A stretch of 64,000 bases of DNA, taken from positions 52,640,501 to 52,704,500 of the forward strand of contig OX419761.1 of NCBI GenBank assembly GCA_948567375.1. Reading direction: 5' to 3'. This document shows, piece after piece, positions 1-8,983 of this stretch (the stretch's first letter is position 1; each line of letters opens with the position of its first letter). The notes beneath the pieces are model-generated. The model had not been told where the DNA came from and made no database searches. It saw only the letters and a list, made by a program, of their open reading frames with translations. Made by a program: the position numbers and the translations under genes. Source of the DNA: Lunularia cruciata. Taxonomy: Eukaryota; Streptophyta; Marchantiopsida; Lunulariales; Lunulariaceae.

Positions 1-25
1 ACAATGTTTGGGTTGGGTTTTAGCA

Positions 26-102
26 GCAAGGAGTTCTTGACAATGGTTGACTTTTAGATTGTAGAATGTCCTCGCAATTGCTAGCATTTGTAGATGTTTA
101 TT
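26..102 (-). repeat. 77-bp inverted copy of the sequence at 18778-18854
   Basis: Read on the minus strand this stretch matches 18778-18854 closely (shared cores include AAGAACTCCTTGC and TTTAGATTGTAGAATGTCCT). The two copies sit outside the two LTRs of the large minus-strand element, in opposite orientation. They could be remnants of an older Mutator-like element, whose transposase relic begins just right of the right copy, or one of them could have been moved by rearrangement. I see no gene in 103-547. Confidence 0.6.
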
Positions 103-547
103 GATGTATATATGTTGTAGCAATAGTAAAACCCACATGCACCACCACTTGCATAGCAACACTTCTACCACATAGAATGCTCCCTGTACCTCCACCTAAG
201 GCATCTATGGACTTGGACATTATAAGAGCATTTGTAGACTTTAACACTCTTATACAACATGGTTAAGAAGTTGGCTTGGCAACTAGCTTTCCAATTGTTA
301 TCAAGAATTAATCAACATCAACATGTTGAGTTGGGATGCAATCATGGTGGCAATTATTAAAAATGTATTCCTATTGAAGACCAATAACATAAAATTGCAA
401 CACGACTTTGTGGATGTCCATGACTAGTGTTTGGATATTACTAAGATGGTATTTGGAAATTTTTCTTCATGGATGAAAGCGACAACCACAAGCCCTTAAC
501 CAATATGGTTGGCCATCCAACAAGTTTCCATCTTACTAAAGAAGTTG
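103..547. other. Unassigned intergenic DNA
   Basis: No coding frame, LTR end or structured RNA can be supported here. The stretch lies between the 77-bp inverted copy and the repeat that precedes the left LTR of the outer element. Confidence 0.4.
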
Positions 548-655
548 TATGTTGTGCGTATATATATCGCTACACAACATACATCACTGTCAACATCATA
601 CACTATAGAAGCATAACTCACACATAAGTCATACATAGACTCTAAAGTGCCACAA
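548..655. repeat. Direct repeat flanking the left LTR, copy 1
   Basis: About 105 bp here (GCGTATATATATCGCTACAC through AAAGTGCCACAAT) recur at 1097-1204 with only a few differences. The two copies bracket the left LTR of the outer element. Copy 2 is the end of the element interior, so copy 1 beyond the LTR suggests a tandem interior-LTR-interior arrangement left by unequal recombination, and not a simple insertion. Confidence 0.7.
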
Positions 656-1094
656 TAATCAGATTGCTTACCACTCTCAACTCAGATCAGTACTTGATCT
701 GTCACTCTATAAACTGTCAACAACTGGGCATTGATTACAGTCAAGCCACACCCACTCAAGCATAGAGAATCCAGGTGATGCTCGCCGGCCTTTGTCCACC
801 ATAGCCAGGAACTCGAAGGCTCAACATCAAAGAAGTGAGCTCTTTGGAGCTCACTTTGAAACTATACCCCTTGGACTTGAGCTAGCTCTGAAACCCTAAC
901 GGTCCTGCTGATGGCACACTCAATGGTGCAAACGGTGCAAAGTGATAGTGGGCTCCACCGTGAAGTCAGTACCCCAAACAAAAAATCTGACCGTCGGAAA
1001 GTAGTCTCTAAGAAACTGCTGAAATAACTCTAACTATTATCACTAGAACTCCAGTGTCCAAGCATCTAGATGCGGCACTACAAATGGTGTGACA
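654..1094 (-). repeat. 3' LTR of the outer minus-strand gypsy element
   Basis: This 441-bp block matches 18261-18711 in the same orientation over its full length, apart from scattered substitutions and a 10-bp AACTCAACTC expansion in the other copy. On the minus strand both begin TGTCACGCC or TGTCACACC. The right copy ends in TTACA, whereas here the terminal CA has decayed. With pol on the minus strand this is the downstream LTR. No target-site duplication is visible next to either LTR. Confidence 0.8.
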
Positions 1095-1096
1095 GC

Positions 1097-1204
1097 TGTC
1101 GTGCGTATATACATTGCTATACAACATACATTGTTGTCAACATCATACACTATAGAAGCACAACTCACACATAAGTCATACATAGACTATAAAGTGCCAC
1201 AATC
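1097..1204. repeat. Direct repeat flanking the left LTR, copy 2
   Basis: This is the partner of the repeat at 548-655, lying between the integrase/PHD coding end and the 3' LTR of the outer element. It shares the long core ACTCACACATAAGTCATACA and the end AAAGTGCCACAAT. The piece from 1205 to 1370 is non-coding 3' interior sequence. Confidence 0.7.
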
Positions 1205-1370
1205 GCCTCCCTAGCTGGCGGTTAGGTCCCCCTAACTCCAAATAGCCATCAACTCTAAGTATATGGTATACCCTCTAATGGGCAAAGATCAAGAGGCCGG
1301 GTGCTATGGAGCCCCATTGTTAGTTGCCTGTCTACAATCTATACCATATAAAGAATGAACTAGCTATAGG

Positions 1371-1757
1371 TCAAGTACATCTAGGACATAACCACTGTCC
1401 TTGAGGAACCATTGTGAGGGGAGGAGTCATACATGCCATATGCCATCCTCTCGAACAGCTATCACACACTAACATAGTAGCAGCTCCACCAAAAGAGCCA
1501 CATAACATACACCTCAAGCCTGCACGTACAAGTGCCAAGCTTGAGTCCATAGTACCATCAATGTTTAGGAGGTGGCATGGCGCACAATTGCACACATGAT
1601 CCTTCCAAACAACACCATCATGTCCTTCTAACACAAGGACTCCAGATGGCAAAACCTCGCACACTCTCAAGATAGTGCGGCCTGTAGAAACATCAAGTGT
1701 CATCGGTCCTGTTTGCTGTAGATATACATAGTTGCTTGGATGAAATTGACGGATCAA
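1371..1757 (-). pseudogene. Integrase C-terminal segment with a PHD zinc finger (outer element)
   Basis: This is an open 128-codon stretch. Residues about 1-70 resemble the end of a gypsy integrase (NCAPCHL near residues 57-63). Residues 83-127 form a complete PHD finger of C4HC3 pattern: Cys83, Cys86, Cys98, Cys101, His106, Cys109, Cys124 and Cys127, with the usual aromatic residue two before the last pair (QWLCPRC) and GWH before the His. PHD fingers read the state of the histone H3 tail; in an integrase they could steer insertion, in the way chromodomains do in chromoviruses. That targeting role is inference. The finger has no lesion although the surrounding pol is broken. The first Met is probably not a true start, since the segment continues integrase. 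Confidence 0.85.
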
Positions 1758-1865
1758 GGGTCTATAACCTCCTCCTCAAATGGTAGCATAGCATAAACTA
1801 TCTCTATGCTGAGCAATCGCCAAGTTCTCAAAGGCCATTGGCATCACTCTCTAAAAGATCTATGC

Positions 1866-2556
1866 CTATTGAGAACATGCACTCATCCATACATCGGGGT
1901 CATCCAAGTCCAAAACTACAGTAGCATCTCGACAAATGGCTACAAGTAAATCTGGATCTCGTCCATAGAGTAGAAAGTATGGAGGGAAGGATGCTAAGGA
2001 GACTTGCCGGCTGAACCGATAGCCCATGGCCAACCAAGGTAATTGGAGATCCCAATCTCCCAAGTGGCCTCTTTGCAAACCATACTTTCGCAATCCTCTC
2101 TTCACCGTCTGAACCACTCTCTCTGCTAAGCCATCTGCCTCAGGGTGATCTTAGGATATAATACAAGGATCAATCAAAGCCTTGTCACACAAGACTTGAA
2201 ACTCCCCCAAGAACTCTATACCCTGATCAGTCAAAACCTCAGCTGGTGCACCAAAATGACTAAGAACTCATTCCAGGAACAAGTAAGTTGTCCCTTCACT
2301 AGCCTTGTCTCACAATCAGCGGTAAAGGTCCGGTGAAGTCCAAACTCCAACAGTAACCCAATCCCATGATAGGTAATGGGTGTAACTGTGGCGTAGGAGC
2401 ATTGAATGATGCTCTAACTCGGTCACAAACCACACATCTGGCAACAAATTGCTGTACCTTGGTCTGCATACCGCACCACCAATAATGACTATGGAGTAAG
2501 CTATATGTACGCTTTACTCCAAAATGTCCTAGCTCCTCATGAGCATGATGGACCAA
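1866..2556 (-). pseudogene. Integrase zinc-binding and catalytic core (outer element, broken)
   Basis: The segment 2299-2556 shows the HHCC-type zinc finger (His residues in HEELGHFG, then CVVC) and the start of the catalytic core with the first Asp in SLDFTGPL. The middle of the core, 2145-2300, is recognisable on the minus strand only in fragments across stops (a DQG motif and a region corresponding to the third catalytic acidic residue). 1866-2117 carries the end of the core (VQTVKRGLRKYG and the LLYGRDP motif typical of gypsy integrases). It lies directly downstream of RNase H, as expected for Ty3/gypsy, and leads into the PHD segment. At least two frame breaks make it inactive. Confidence 0.8.
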
Positions 2557-2767
2557 CTATGGTCTCTGTGCTGGAAGTGGTACTACTCACACTCTACCAT
2601 CCTTCCATACACGCAAAAGGTGTCTACCCTCCAATCTGAACCGTCTGGCTTGCTCAAGAACACGGTCTCTCTCCTTGGCCCCAACTGTGCCACCCACAAC
2701 ACTAGTGCAAAGATAGTCCATCACTAAGACATCCTCATGAATGTCTCGCTGAACTATACCAATATCT

Positions 2768-4500
2768 TCACTCTTTGGCCGTGACCTCAATAACTCTTCC
2801 TGTATGCGCTGAGAGAGATACCACCAAAGCCTTTGCAAATAAACACAAAAAGGCCAATGCATGCCAACCTAGCACCATCTCTTCATCTGTCTCACCATGC
2901 CAACGTGCTCCGGTCTGATCCTGCTGGTTGGGACATGGGTTTCTACTCAACCCATCTGCATCACGGTTCACCACTCCAGGTCTGTGAACAACCATGAAAT
3001 CATACTCCTGTAAAATCAGAGCCCATTGTGCAAGCTTCCTTGAAAGCTTGTCGGACTCCATCAACCACTTCAGTGGCTGATGATCAGTGATGAGAGTGAA
3101 GGGGTTACCAAATAGGTAACATTGGAAATGTGCTACTACCCAAACTACTGCCAAGCACTCTCCCTCATATGAACTATACTTTGCCTCCACTGAATTGTTG
3201 GAGCGACTAGCATAGACCACCACAAATTCCCTCTCCTCATCATCATGATTGGTGAGCACCGGTCCAAGCCCCAACATACTCCAATCAGTGTGAACCTGAA
3301 ATGGTCGTCCCCTGATTGGTCTCCTCAAAATAGGAGCAGATGTCAACCTCTCCTTGAGCTCTACAAAAGCTCTCTTCTGCTCATCTCCCCAACACCACTC
3401 ATGTGTAAGCTTGGTCAGCTTTATCAAGGCCTTGGCAATGGCACTAAATCCTCTAACATAGCGGCGATAGAAGTTCGCCAACCCAAGGAATGCTTGCACT
3501 CTGCTCACATCCGTAGGCCGAAGAATACGTGCAATAGCCTCCACCTTGGTCTGCTGAACACCAAGTCCTCCGGGATAGATAGTGTGACCCAAATACTCAA
3601 CCTGCTCGTGGAAGAACCTACACTTCCTAGGATGTAATTTGAGTCCATGAGATCTCAACCTCTCAAACACCTCCAACAATTGTCTCTCATGCTCTTCCAT
3701 AGTAGTGTTATAAACCAAAATGTCATCAATATAGCACCAAGCAAAATCCAATCCAGCTAGGATCCTATCCATGACCCTCTGGAACTCAATAGGAGCGTTC
3801 TTTAACCCAAATGATAAGAACCTCCACTGATATAACACATCCTTACCGTGAGGATCAATAGCCCAAAATGTTGTCTTGGACTTATCCTCCTTCCTTATCG
3901 GCAATTGATGATATCCCGCTCAAAGATCCAAAGTACTGAAGATCTTTGCATGCCCAATTGCATCAAAAATCTCCTCTAGTGTAGGCATGGCATACCGATC
4001 AGCCTTGGTCTGTTGGTTGATAGGACGGTAATCTCCACATATCCGCCTATCTGTATAGTTGCCATGCATATCCTTCTTGGCTGGCATCACTGTCGCTGAT
4101 GCATACTCTCCATGTGAAATCTCCACCAAACCAGCCTCAAAAAGGTCACTACTCTGGCTCTGAATCAATATCCTCTCTATATCACTATATCGATAAGGAC
4201 GTCAGAAAACTGGTGTGTCGCTAGTCAGCTAAATCCATATACCAGGTCCCTTTAGAGCACCCAAATCCTTCATACTAAAGGAAAAACTTGTGTGATTCCT
4301 CAAGAACTTCCAAACCCTCCGTCTTTCCTCTCCAGTAAGCTTGGGTCCAAGATCTGGCTCCCAAGTATCCTCTGTAACTGTAGTAAGAGTGGAAGATGTA
4401 CTAACTAATTGCTACACTGGGCCCTTGGGAGCAATAGTGTCATGCTCCAGACCACTAGAGGTCCCAACCTTTGTGTGAAAATCTCCTTCCACTCTGGCTG
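2768..4500 (-). pseudogene. Reverse transcriptase and RNase H (outer element, broken)
   Basis: From about 4500 leftwards the minus strand encodes RT. 3920-4168 holds the finger region ending at the first catalytic motif (STLDL), followed by a stop. 2768-3904 is a 378-codon stretch with GLKNAP, the catalytic YIDD at residues 58-61, the LGH thumb motif, the connection (FLGLANFYRR), and RNase H with its Asp (VHTDWS), Glu (EGECLAVVW) and Asp (TDHQPLKW) and the closing DADGLSR. It fits the gypsy family well. The frame between 4170 and 4500 is too broken to read in full. The in-frame stop after the first catalytic Asp motif probably came from a CGA to TGA change. Confidence 0.85.
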
Positions 4501-4739
4501 CAAGCTCCACACATCCTCTAGCTGCATCCTATGTGGACCAAGAGTGTAATCCAAGTAGCCCACGCTCACCTGGATGGACTCCAAGTAGACCCCTCTCCCT
4601 AGTAGCTACTAGATGTGTCCCAAGAATACCATGTCCACTCGGTCCATCGCTCCCAGCATGTGCTTGAATCGTCTCAATAGGCACAGGGCTCACAAGTGTC
4701 TGAGTGGTGATACCTATCAAGCGCATCCTACGCTGCTCT

Positions 4740-5744
4740 GCCAAGCCAAGGCTCACAATCTTGGTCAAATAGATCAGGTCCATAGCCTGACCTAACACTT
4801 GACGCCTAGATGCCTCTAACACTACTAGAATAGCGGTAATACCGGTGCAAAACCCATTGCCCGCTCTCTCTCATCAGCGTTGGGCTCCACCAACTGCTGT
4901 AACTGTGAGTCCCAAAAAAGTCCAGGTCCTCCCTCTCAAAAAGCATGAGAGCCTAGGAAACTCATGAGTGTGGGAAATGCAGCTCTAGGTTGTCTAACTA
5001 GGTTCACCACTGCCATAGGTGATCTATCAGCCACTACCACTGCTTGAGACTGACGCCCAACATCCAAGATATCATCAACAAGGATGTGGTCAAGTCGCTG
5101 AATCCCATCATAAGCGCGCTGTAGAACCTCTCTGGGTAAGAGGTTTGTCCACCAAAGACAAAGACGATGAGCCCGTGATCCCACTTTGGCTGCATCTAAC
5201 AATATAGAAGGTCCCATCCAAGAATGGACCTGATGTGTACTCGCCACCACTCTAGTGCAAGAATCACGCATCAAAGGAATGTTCTCCAAAAGGTAAGCTG
5301 GAGAAACAGACTGATAAACTTGGAGATGTCGTAGTATTCGTAACATCTCCCAAAACACACCAAAACAAGGATCTTGAAGACCCAAACCGCAGCTCGCATG
5401 TGTATATCCCTGACATGGCCATCCAAAAATCACCAAGTGAAAGGCCCATGTCTCTCTAGGTCATGCGCCCCCAATAAGGAAATGTCTCTTGGTAGGGCCT
5501 TCTGGTAACCTTTGACTGCTGACATCGGTAATAACTTCGGATACCAATAGGCCAAGTGTGCCACATGATGTAGAGAGACTCGGCTAGCAGTCTCATCTCT
5601 CTCTACATACAAGTACCTCTGTACTCGTATAACCGCTTGTAACACCGTAGCTAGTCCGGTGCTGATCCCACCAAACAACTCCAATAGGCATATCTCCTCT
5701 ATTGGATACTGCCAAGCAATGAGTATGGTATCCAGAGGTGTCAA
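4740..5744 (-). pseudogene. C5-cytosine DNA methyltransferase domain inside the retrotransposon (broken)
   Basis: The minus strand carries the motif series of a C5-cytosine methyltransferase, in order. Motif I, SAM binding, is LELFGGISTGL (about 5690-5652). Motif II has the acidic residue in YVERDE (about 5600). Motif IV is GWPCQG, with the catalytic Cys codon at 5413-5415. Motif VI is ENI (about 5286-5278). A motif VIII-like SRAHR precedes LWWTN (about 5175-5140). The closing motif X-like stretch SRRQVLGQAMDL (about 4812-4775) follows RERAMGF. The enzyme would transfer a methyl group from SAM to cytosine C5. The arrangement looks nearer DNMT3/DRM than bacterial enzymes, but class is uncertain. 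It is broken by a frameshift near 5440, a stop near 4935 and a frameshift near 4848. It lies between protease and RT of the same element, in the same orientation, so it is retroelement cargo and not a host gene. Confidence 0.85.
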
Positions 5745-5909
5745 AGCAATCGCTTCTAGAGGCTCATCCTCACACTCATCTCCTCATGATACGAAGGCTC
5801 CACTCCAAGCCTGCTGCACCAACTGATTTGCATGCTGCTGCAATGCCTCCTCTGAACTCCACAATGGAACATCCAAAGTGGATGGAACAATCCCACTCAT
5901 ACTCCAAAG

Positions 5910-6735
5910 CTAAGTGATCTCCTCTGGAACTAGAGTATCCTCTGCATGGGCGTTCCCCTCCAACAAGTCACCAGGCCAAGTAACTGTACCATTGAAAGCT
6001 AAAATTGATGTTGCCATGGTCCCGGACTGTAGTGAGCCAAGACTGCCACTACTGAGGCATATTGGTATGCAACATACCCGTCCCTCACTAGACTGCCAAC
6101 CATGTCTATAAGAGGTTTTCTCCTCCCAATAGTCAATGCTGAAACCCATGAGGTATAACACTGCTCTCCCAACTAGCACATTGTATGACTCAGCTATCGT
6201 CGCAATAGCCTGAGCTCTCACCACCAAGCTATCAGTCGGATGACCAGGCTAAACCTGGACAACAAGCTCTCCACGTGTGATGTACTATGTCAAACCACCA
6301 CCTAGAGATGTCTGGATCTGAAATGTACACCTCTCCACATCGGTCTTCCGTAACTCCAGACCAACAACTGCAGCCTTCCCCAACATAAGGGGCTATGCAC
6401 CAAAGTCTAACAAGACTCTCTATGGTGTATAGACCTTCCTTGAAGGTCCCATCAAACGGAAAATCCCCCTTTGGTTATCCAATAGGACAACACCAGGTGT
6501 AAACCGCACTCTCTCAAAGGCCGGTCTAGTTGGCAACTCCTCCAGTCTAGCCGTTGCTGCCTGCCATAAACCACTGGTCGCTGAACAGATCCCATGCTCC
6601 TCAACCAAGTCAGCTCCACTACCAACCACCTCTGCTCTAGTAGTAGGAACTGCACCATCCCTACTCTCATACAACGTGGCAGCCAACCAGAATACTGGGG
6701 CTGGGTCAACTCCCAATGTAAACATATCACTGGCC
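5910..6735 (-). pseudogene. Retropepsin-like protease region (outer element, broken)
   Basis: On the minus strand the frame running in from the gag side continues from 6735 to 6420 and then, past a stop, reaches a retropepsin-like active-site motif LLDFGA (about 6420-6400), in place of the usual D-S/T-G-A. Further on, the stretch ending LVGRAVLYLMGF (about 6170-6130) resembles the C-terminal part of plant retroelement proteases. This is the site of the younger insertion: reading across the empty site, the frame ends at FLA on the 14.5-kb side and resumes at SDMFTLG here. The methyltransferase begins about 170 bp downstream. Confidence 0.65.
6732..6735. repeat. Target-site duplication GGCC, left copy
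   Basis: GGCC precedes the TG of the left LTR and recurs directly after the right LTR at 14538-14541. Extending by one base gives TGGCC against AGGCC, so the duplication is 4 bp perfect or 5 bp with one mismatch. Confidence 0.75.
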
Positions 6736-7414
6736 TGTAACACCCATTTGTGCATGTGTGTGGTATTGTGATATTTAGCTTGGTATTACAAGTACTTAAG
6801 AGATATTATTTATATAGAGATAAAGGATGGTTCTATATTAGTCATGGTTAGCTAAAGTTAGTCATAGCTAAGATAGATGGGACCTTACTTTAGAGGAAGT
6901 AGAAAAGATGAGCACCACTATTTTGGATTTTAGTGTGTTGACTTGGTATTATTCCTAGGTGTTTGGCTTTGGGGAAAGAGTTGAGAACTCTTGGGCCCGC
7001 AAGCCTTTTTGTTTTGGATTCTTCTTTAGTCCAAGGATAGCCCATGTGAAGGAATCCTTGCTTTAGTGGTTGGGTCAAGATAAGGGGAATATGCCCATGT
7101 GAATGGATATTCCTTTCTACTTTTTGACTTTACTTGACTTTTAGTCTAGTAACTTGAGTTACTACGGTAATTAGTAACTTTGGTACGTAACTATTTCACA
7201 AGTATATAAACAAGGAGTGAGGAGGTACTCATCATCCTTTCATTTGCAACTATCTCTCTCTCATTGAGTTCTCTAGTGAGCAATGTCTTGAGTCTTGGAG
7301 TGTTAGCCTTGGAGGAGTATGATGGAGTTGGGGTTCCTTGCCTTCTTAGTCCATGGTGCGCTACCATAATAGCCATCAGAGGTTCATCCTGAGTGAGAGA
7401 CAGGCCGGCTCACA
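6736..7414 (+). repeat. 5' LTR of the young Tat/Athila-like element
   Basis: This 679-bp LTR starts TGTAACACCC and ends GGCTCACA. It differs from the right LTR only at 6945 and 7392 (both G here, A in the right copy). A TATATAAA box lies at 7203-7210, so transcription probably starts about 30 bp later. Two changes in 679 bp indicate a recent insertion. Confidence 0.95.
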
Positions 7415-7418
7415 TTTT

Positions 7419-7436
7419 TGGTTCCGTTGCCGGGAC
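7419..7436 (+). promoter_or_regulatory. Primer-binding site, tRNA-Asp-like
   Basis: TGGTTCCGTTGCCGGGAC lies four bases after the left LTR. Its complement ends in ACCA like a tRNA 3' end. It resembles the TGGCGCCGTTGCCGGGG site of Athila-type elements that pair with tRNA-Asp, with two differences in the acceptor-stem part. The assignment to tRNA-Asp is from memory of that family. Confidence 0.65.
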
Positions 7437-8250
7437 CTCTCTAGAAGGCAAGATAATGTTCCGCGTCCAATTCTACATTAGGCAGAAGGAGGCTATGAGA
7501 GCTCACTTGGAGAGAACATTAGGAGAGGAGAGGGCTGAACTTATGTTAGAGAACCAAGATCTATTTTTATACCCTGTAGTTCATTATGATGTCTTTGAGG
7601 TGATTTTGTACATCTTGTACACATGAGAGGAATTGGAGAGATTGTGTGAGGTGGATTGCAGATTTTGGGGATTAAGGTGATTTTGGGCAAAATCTCAAGT
7701 TTGAGATCTGGACTTGAGATTTCTACACATGATAGCTTGGGTTATCTTTCAGTTAGCACACTTGAAATTATTGAGAGAGCTTCTATGCGCACTGGGCTAG
7801 AATTTTTGAAAGTTGATAGGGTAAAGTACTCCCGCAACTGCATGCTCTCTGGAAAATTGTACAGAGTCTGCCATTTCTTCAATTTTTAGTGAATTGTCCT
7901 GAAAATTTCCAAGAAAATTCAGTGCATTGTATCCTACCTGGTGCCACAAAAATTAGAGAGAGATCATTTTTGCGCAGTGCGTTATGAGTTTTTGAAGTGA
8001 GGGGGGTGGTTTTCAGACCAAATCTGAAATATGGGTGCTGAATAGAAAGGTGTCTAGGCCAAATGGCTCGATGAAAAGATCTAAAATTTTGCAGGGAGGG
8101 ACGCCCTAGAGTTGTGATCAAGTGTGGAAAATTTCAGAGGACTGTGACATATTCGTTGGGAGATTTGAGTGACATTGTGAGGAAGGGTCAATTCTGCAGA
8201 GTGGAGATCTCATGCATGAGAAGTTTGAGATCAACAAAAAGCATGTTTGA

Positions 8251-8748
8251 GTGTTTAGATTCATCTTTGGGAACATGGAGGGTCATCAAGAGTGGAAATT
8301 GAGATTATGCAAGGTTCCCCAAGGGTTTGAGGTGATTGTAGGGGTGGATTTGAGGAAAAGAGAGTTTACAATAGAATTTGAAGAGAGTGTTGAGAGGATC
8401 CAAAAACCTACACCACTTGGAGGAAAGAGTGAGTCTAAGTGCTTTCTATGTGGAGAGAAGGGACATAAGGCAAGTTCATGTCCATTAACCTTTGAGAGCA
8501 AGAGATTGAGGGAAAGGAGAGGCTTACTTGACTTGGGTTTGCATGTTGGACCTTCTTCACCAAGATTGGGAGGGAGAAGATCTAAGACCAAGGAGTTGTG
8601 TGAGGTTTGTGGAGTTGAAGGACTTCCAAAAGGACATGAGTGTAGTGGAGTAAAAGCACTTTTGGAAACTTTGGTGAAGGATCTTGGAGAGAGTCTTAGT
8701 ACAGCTACAGAAATACTACCACCTTCATCAGCTAGTTCTCAAGATTAG
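8251..8748 (+). CDS. Extra ORF upstream of gag with a zinc knuckle (young element)
   Basis: 165 codons, or 157 if translation starts at the second Met at 8275. There is a CCHC zinc knuckle at Cys64-x2-Cys67-x4-His72-x4-Cys77 (CFLCGEKGHKASSCP) and a second Cys/His cluster later (CEVCGVEGLPKGHEC). Nothing identifies the N-terminal half. Some Tat-lineage elements (Ogre-like) carry an extra ORF before gag, so a nucleic-acid-binding accessory protein is plausible, but the function is inferred. It ends 235 bp before the gag-pol start, in a different frame, so it needs its own initiation or splicing. The leader before it (7437-8250) has only short open stretches I do not call as genes. Confidence 0.6.
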   Translation: MFRFIFGNMEGHQEWKLRLCKVPQGFEVIVGVDLRKREFTIEFEESVERIQKPTPLGGKSESKCFLCGEKGHKASSCPLTFESKRLRERRGLLDLGLHVGPSSPRLGGRRSKTKELCEVCGVEGLPKGHECSGVKALLETLVKDLGESLSTATEILPPSSASSQD

Positions 8749-8983
8749 TGATGGAGATAATCTTTCAACTTATGGATAAACTATCCATGAGAGTTAGATT
8801 AATATGCACTCTAGGATTTGATGTTGCTATAGAAATCTTGGAGCAACCTGAACCTTTTGTGTTCCCTAGAGTGGATAATTCTCAGATGGTGTTAGTCATG
8901 TATATACTCTATTAGTAATAGAGTGAGAGAAAAGAAAAGAGAAAAAAAAAATTAAGAGAAAAGAAAGATAGTGAGGGGTTAAG

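Noticed and set aside
4936-5744. Bacterial restriction-modification methyltransferase or contamination
   Set aside because: The domain is embedded in a plant gypsy element with matching orientation and shared decay, between protease and RT, so it is retroelement cargo.
8114-8302. Short leader ORFs (7393-7626, 7656-7889, 8114-8302) as genes
   Set aside because: They have no motif, lie in different frames and partly inside the LTR; only the zinc-knuckle ORF at 8251-8748 has support.
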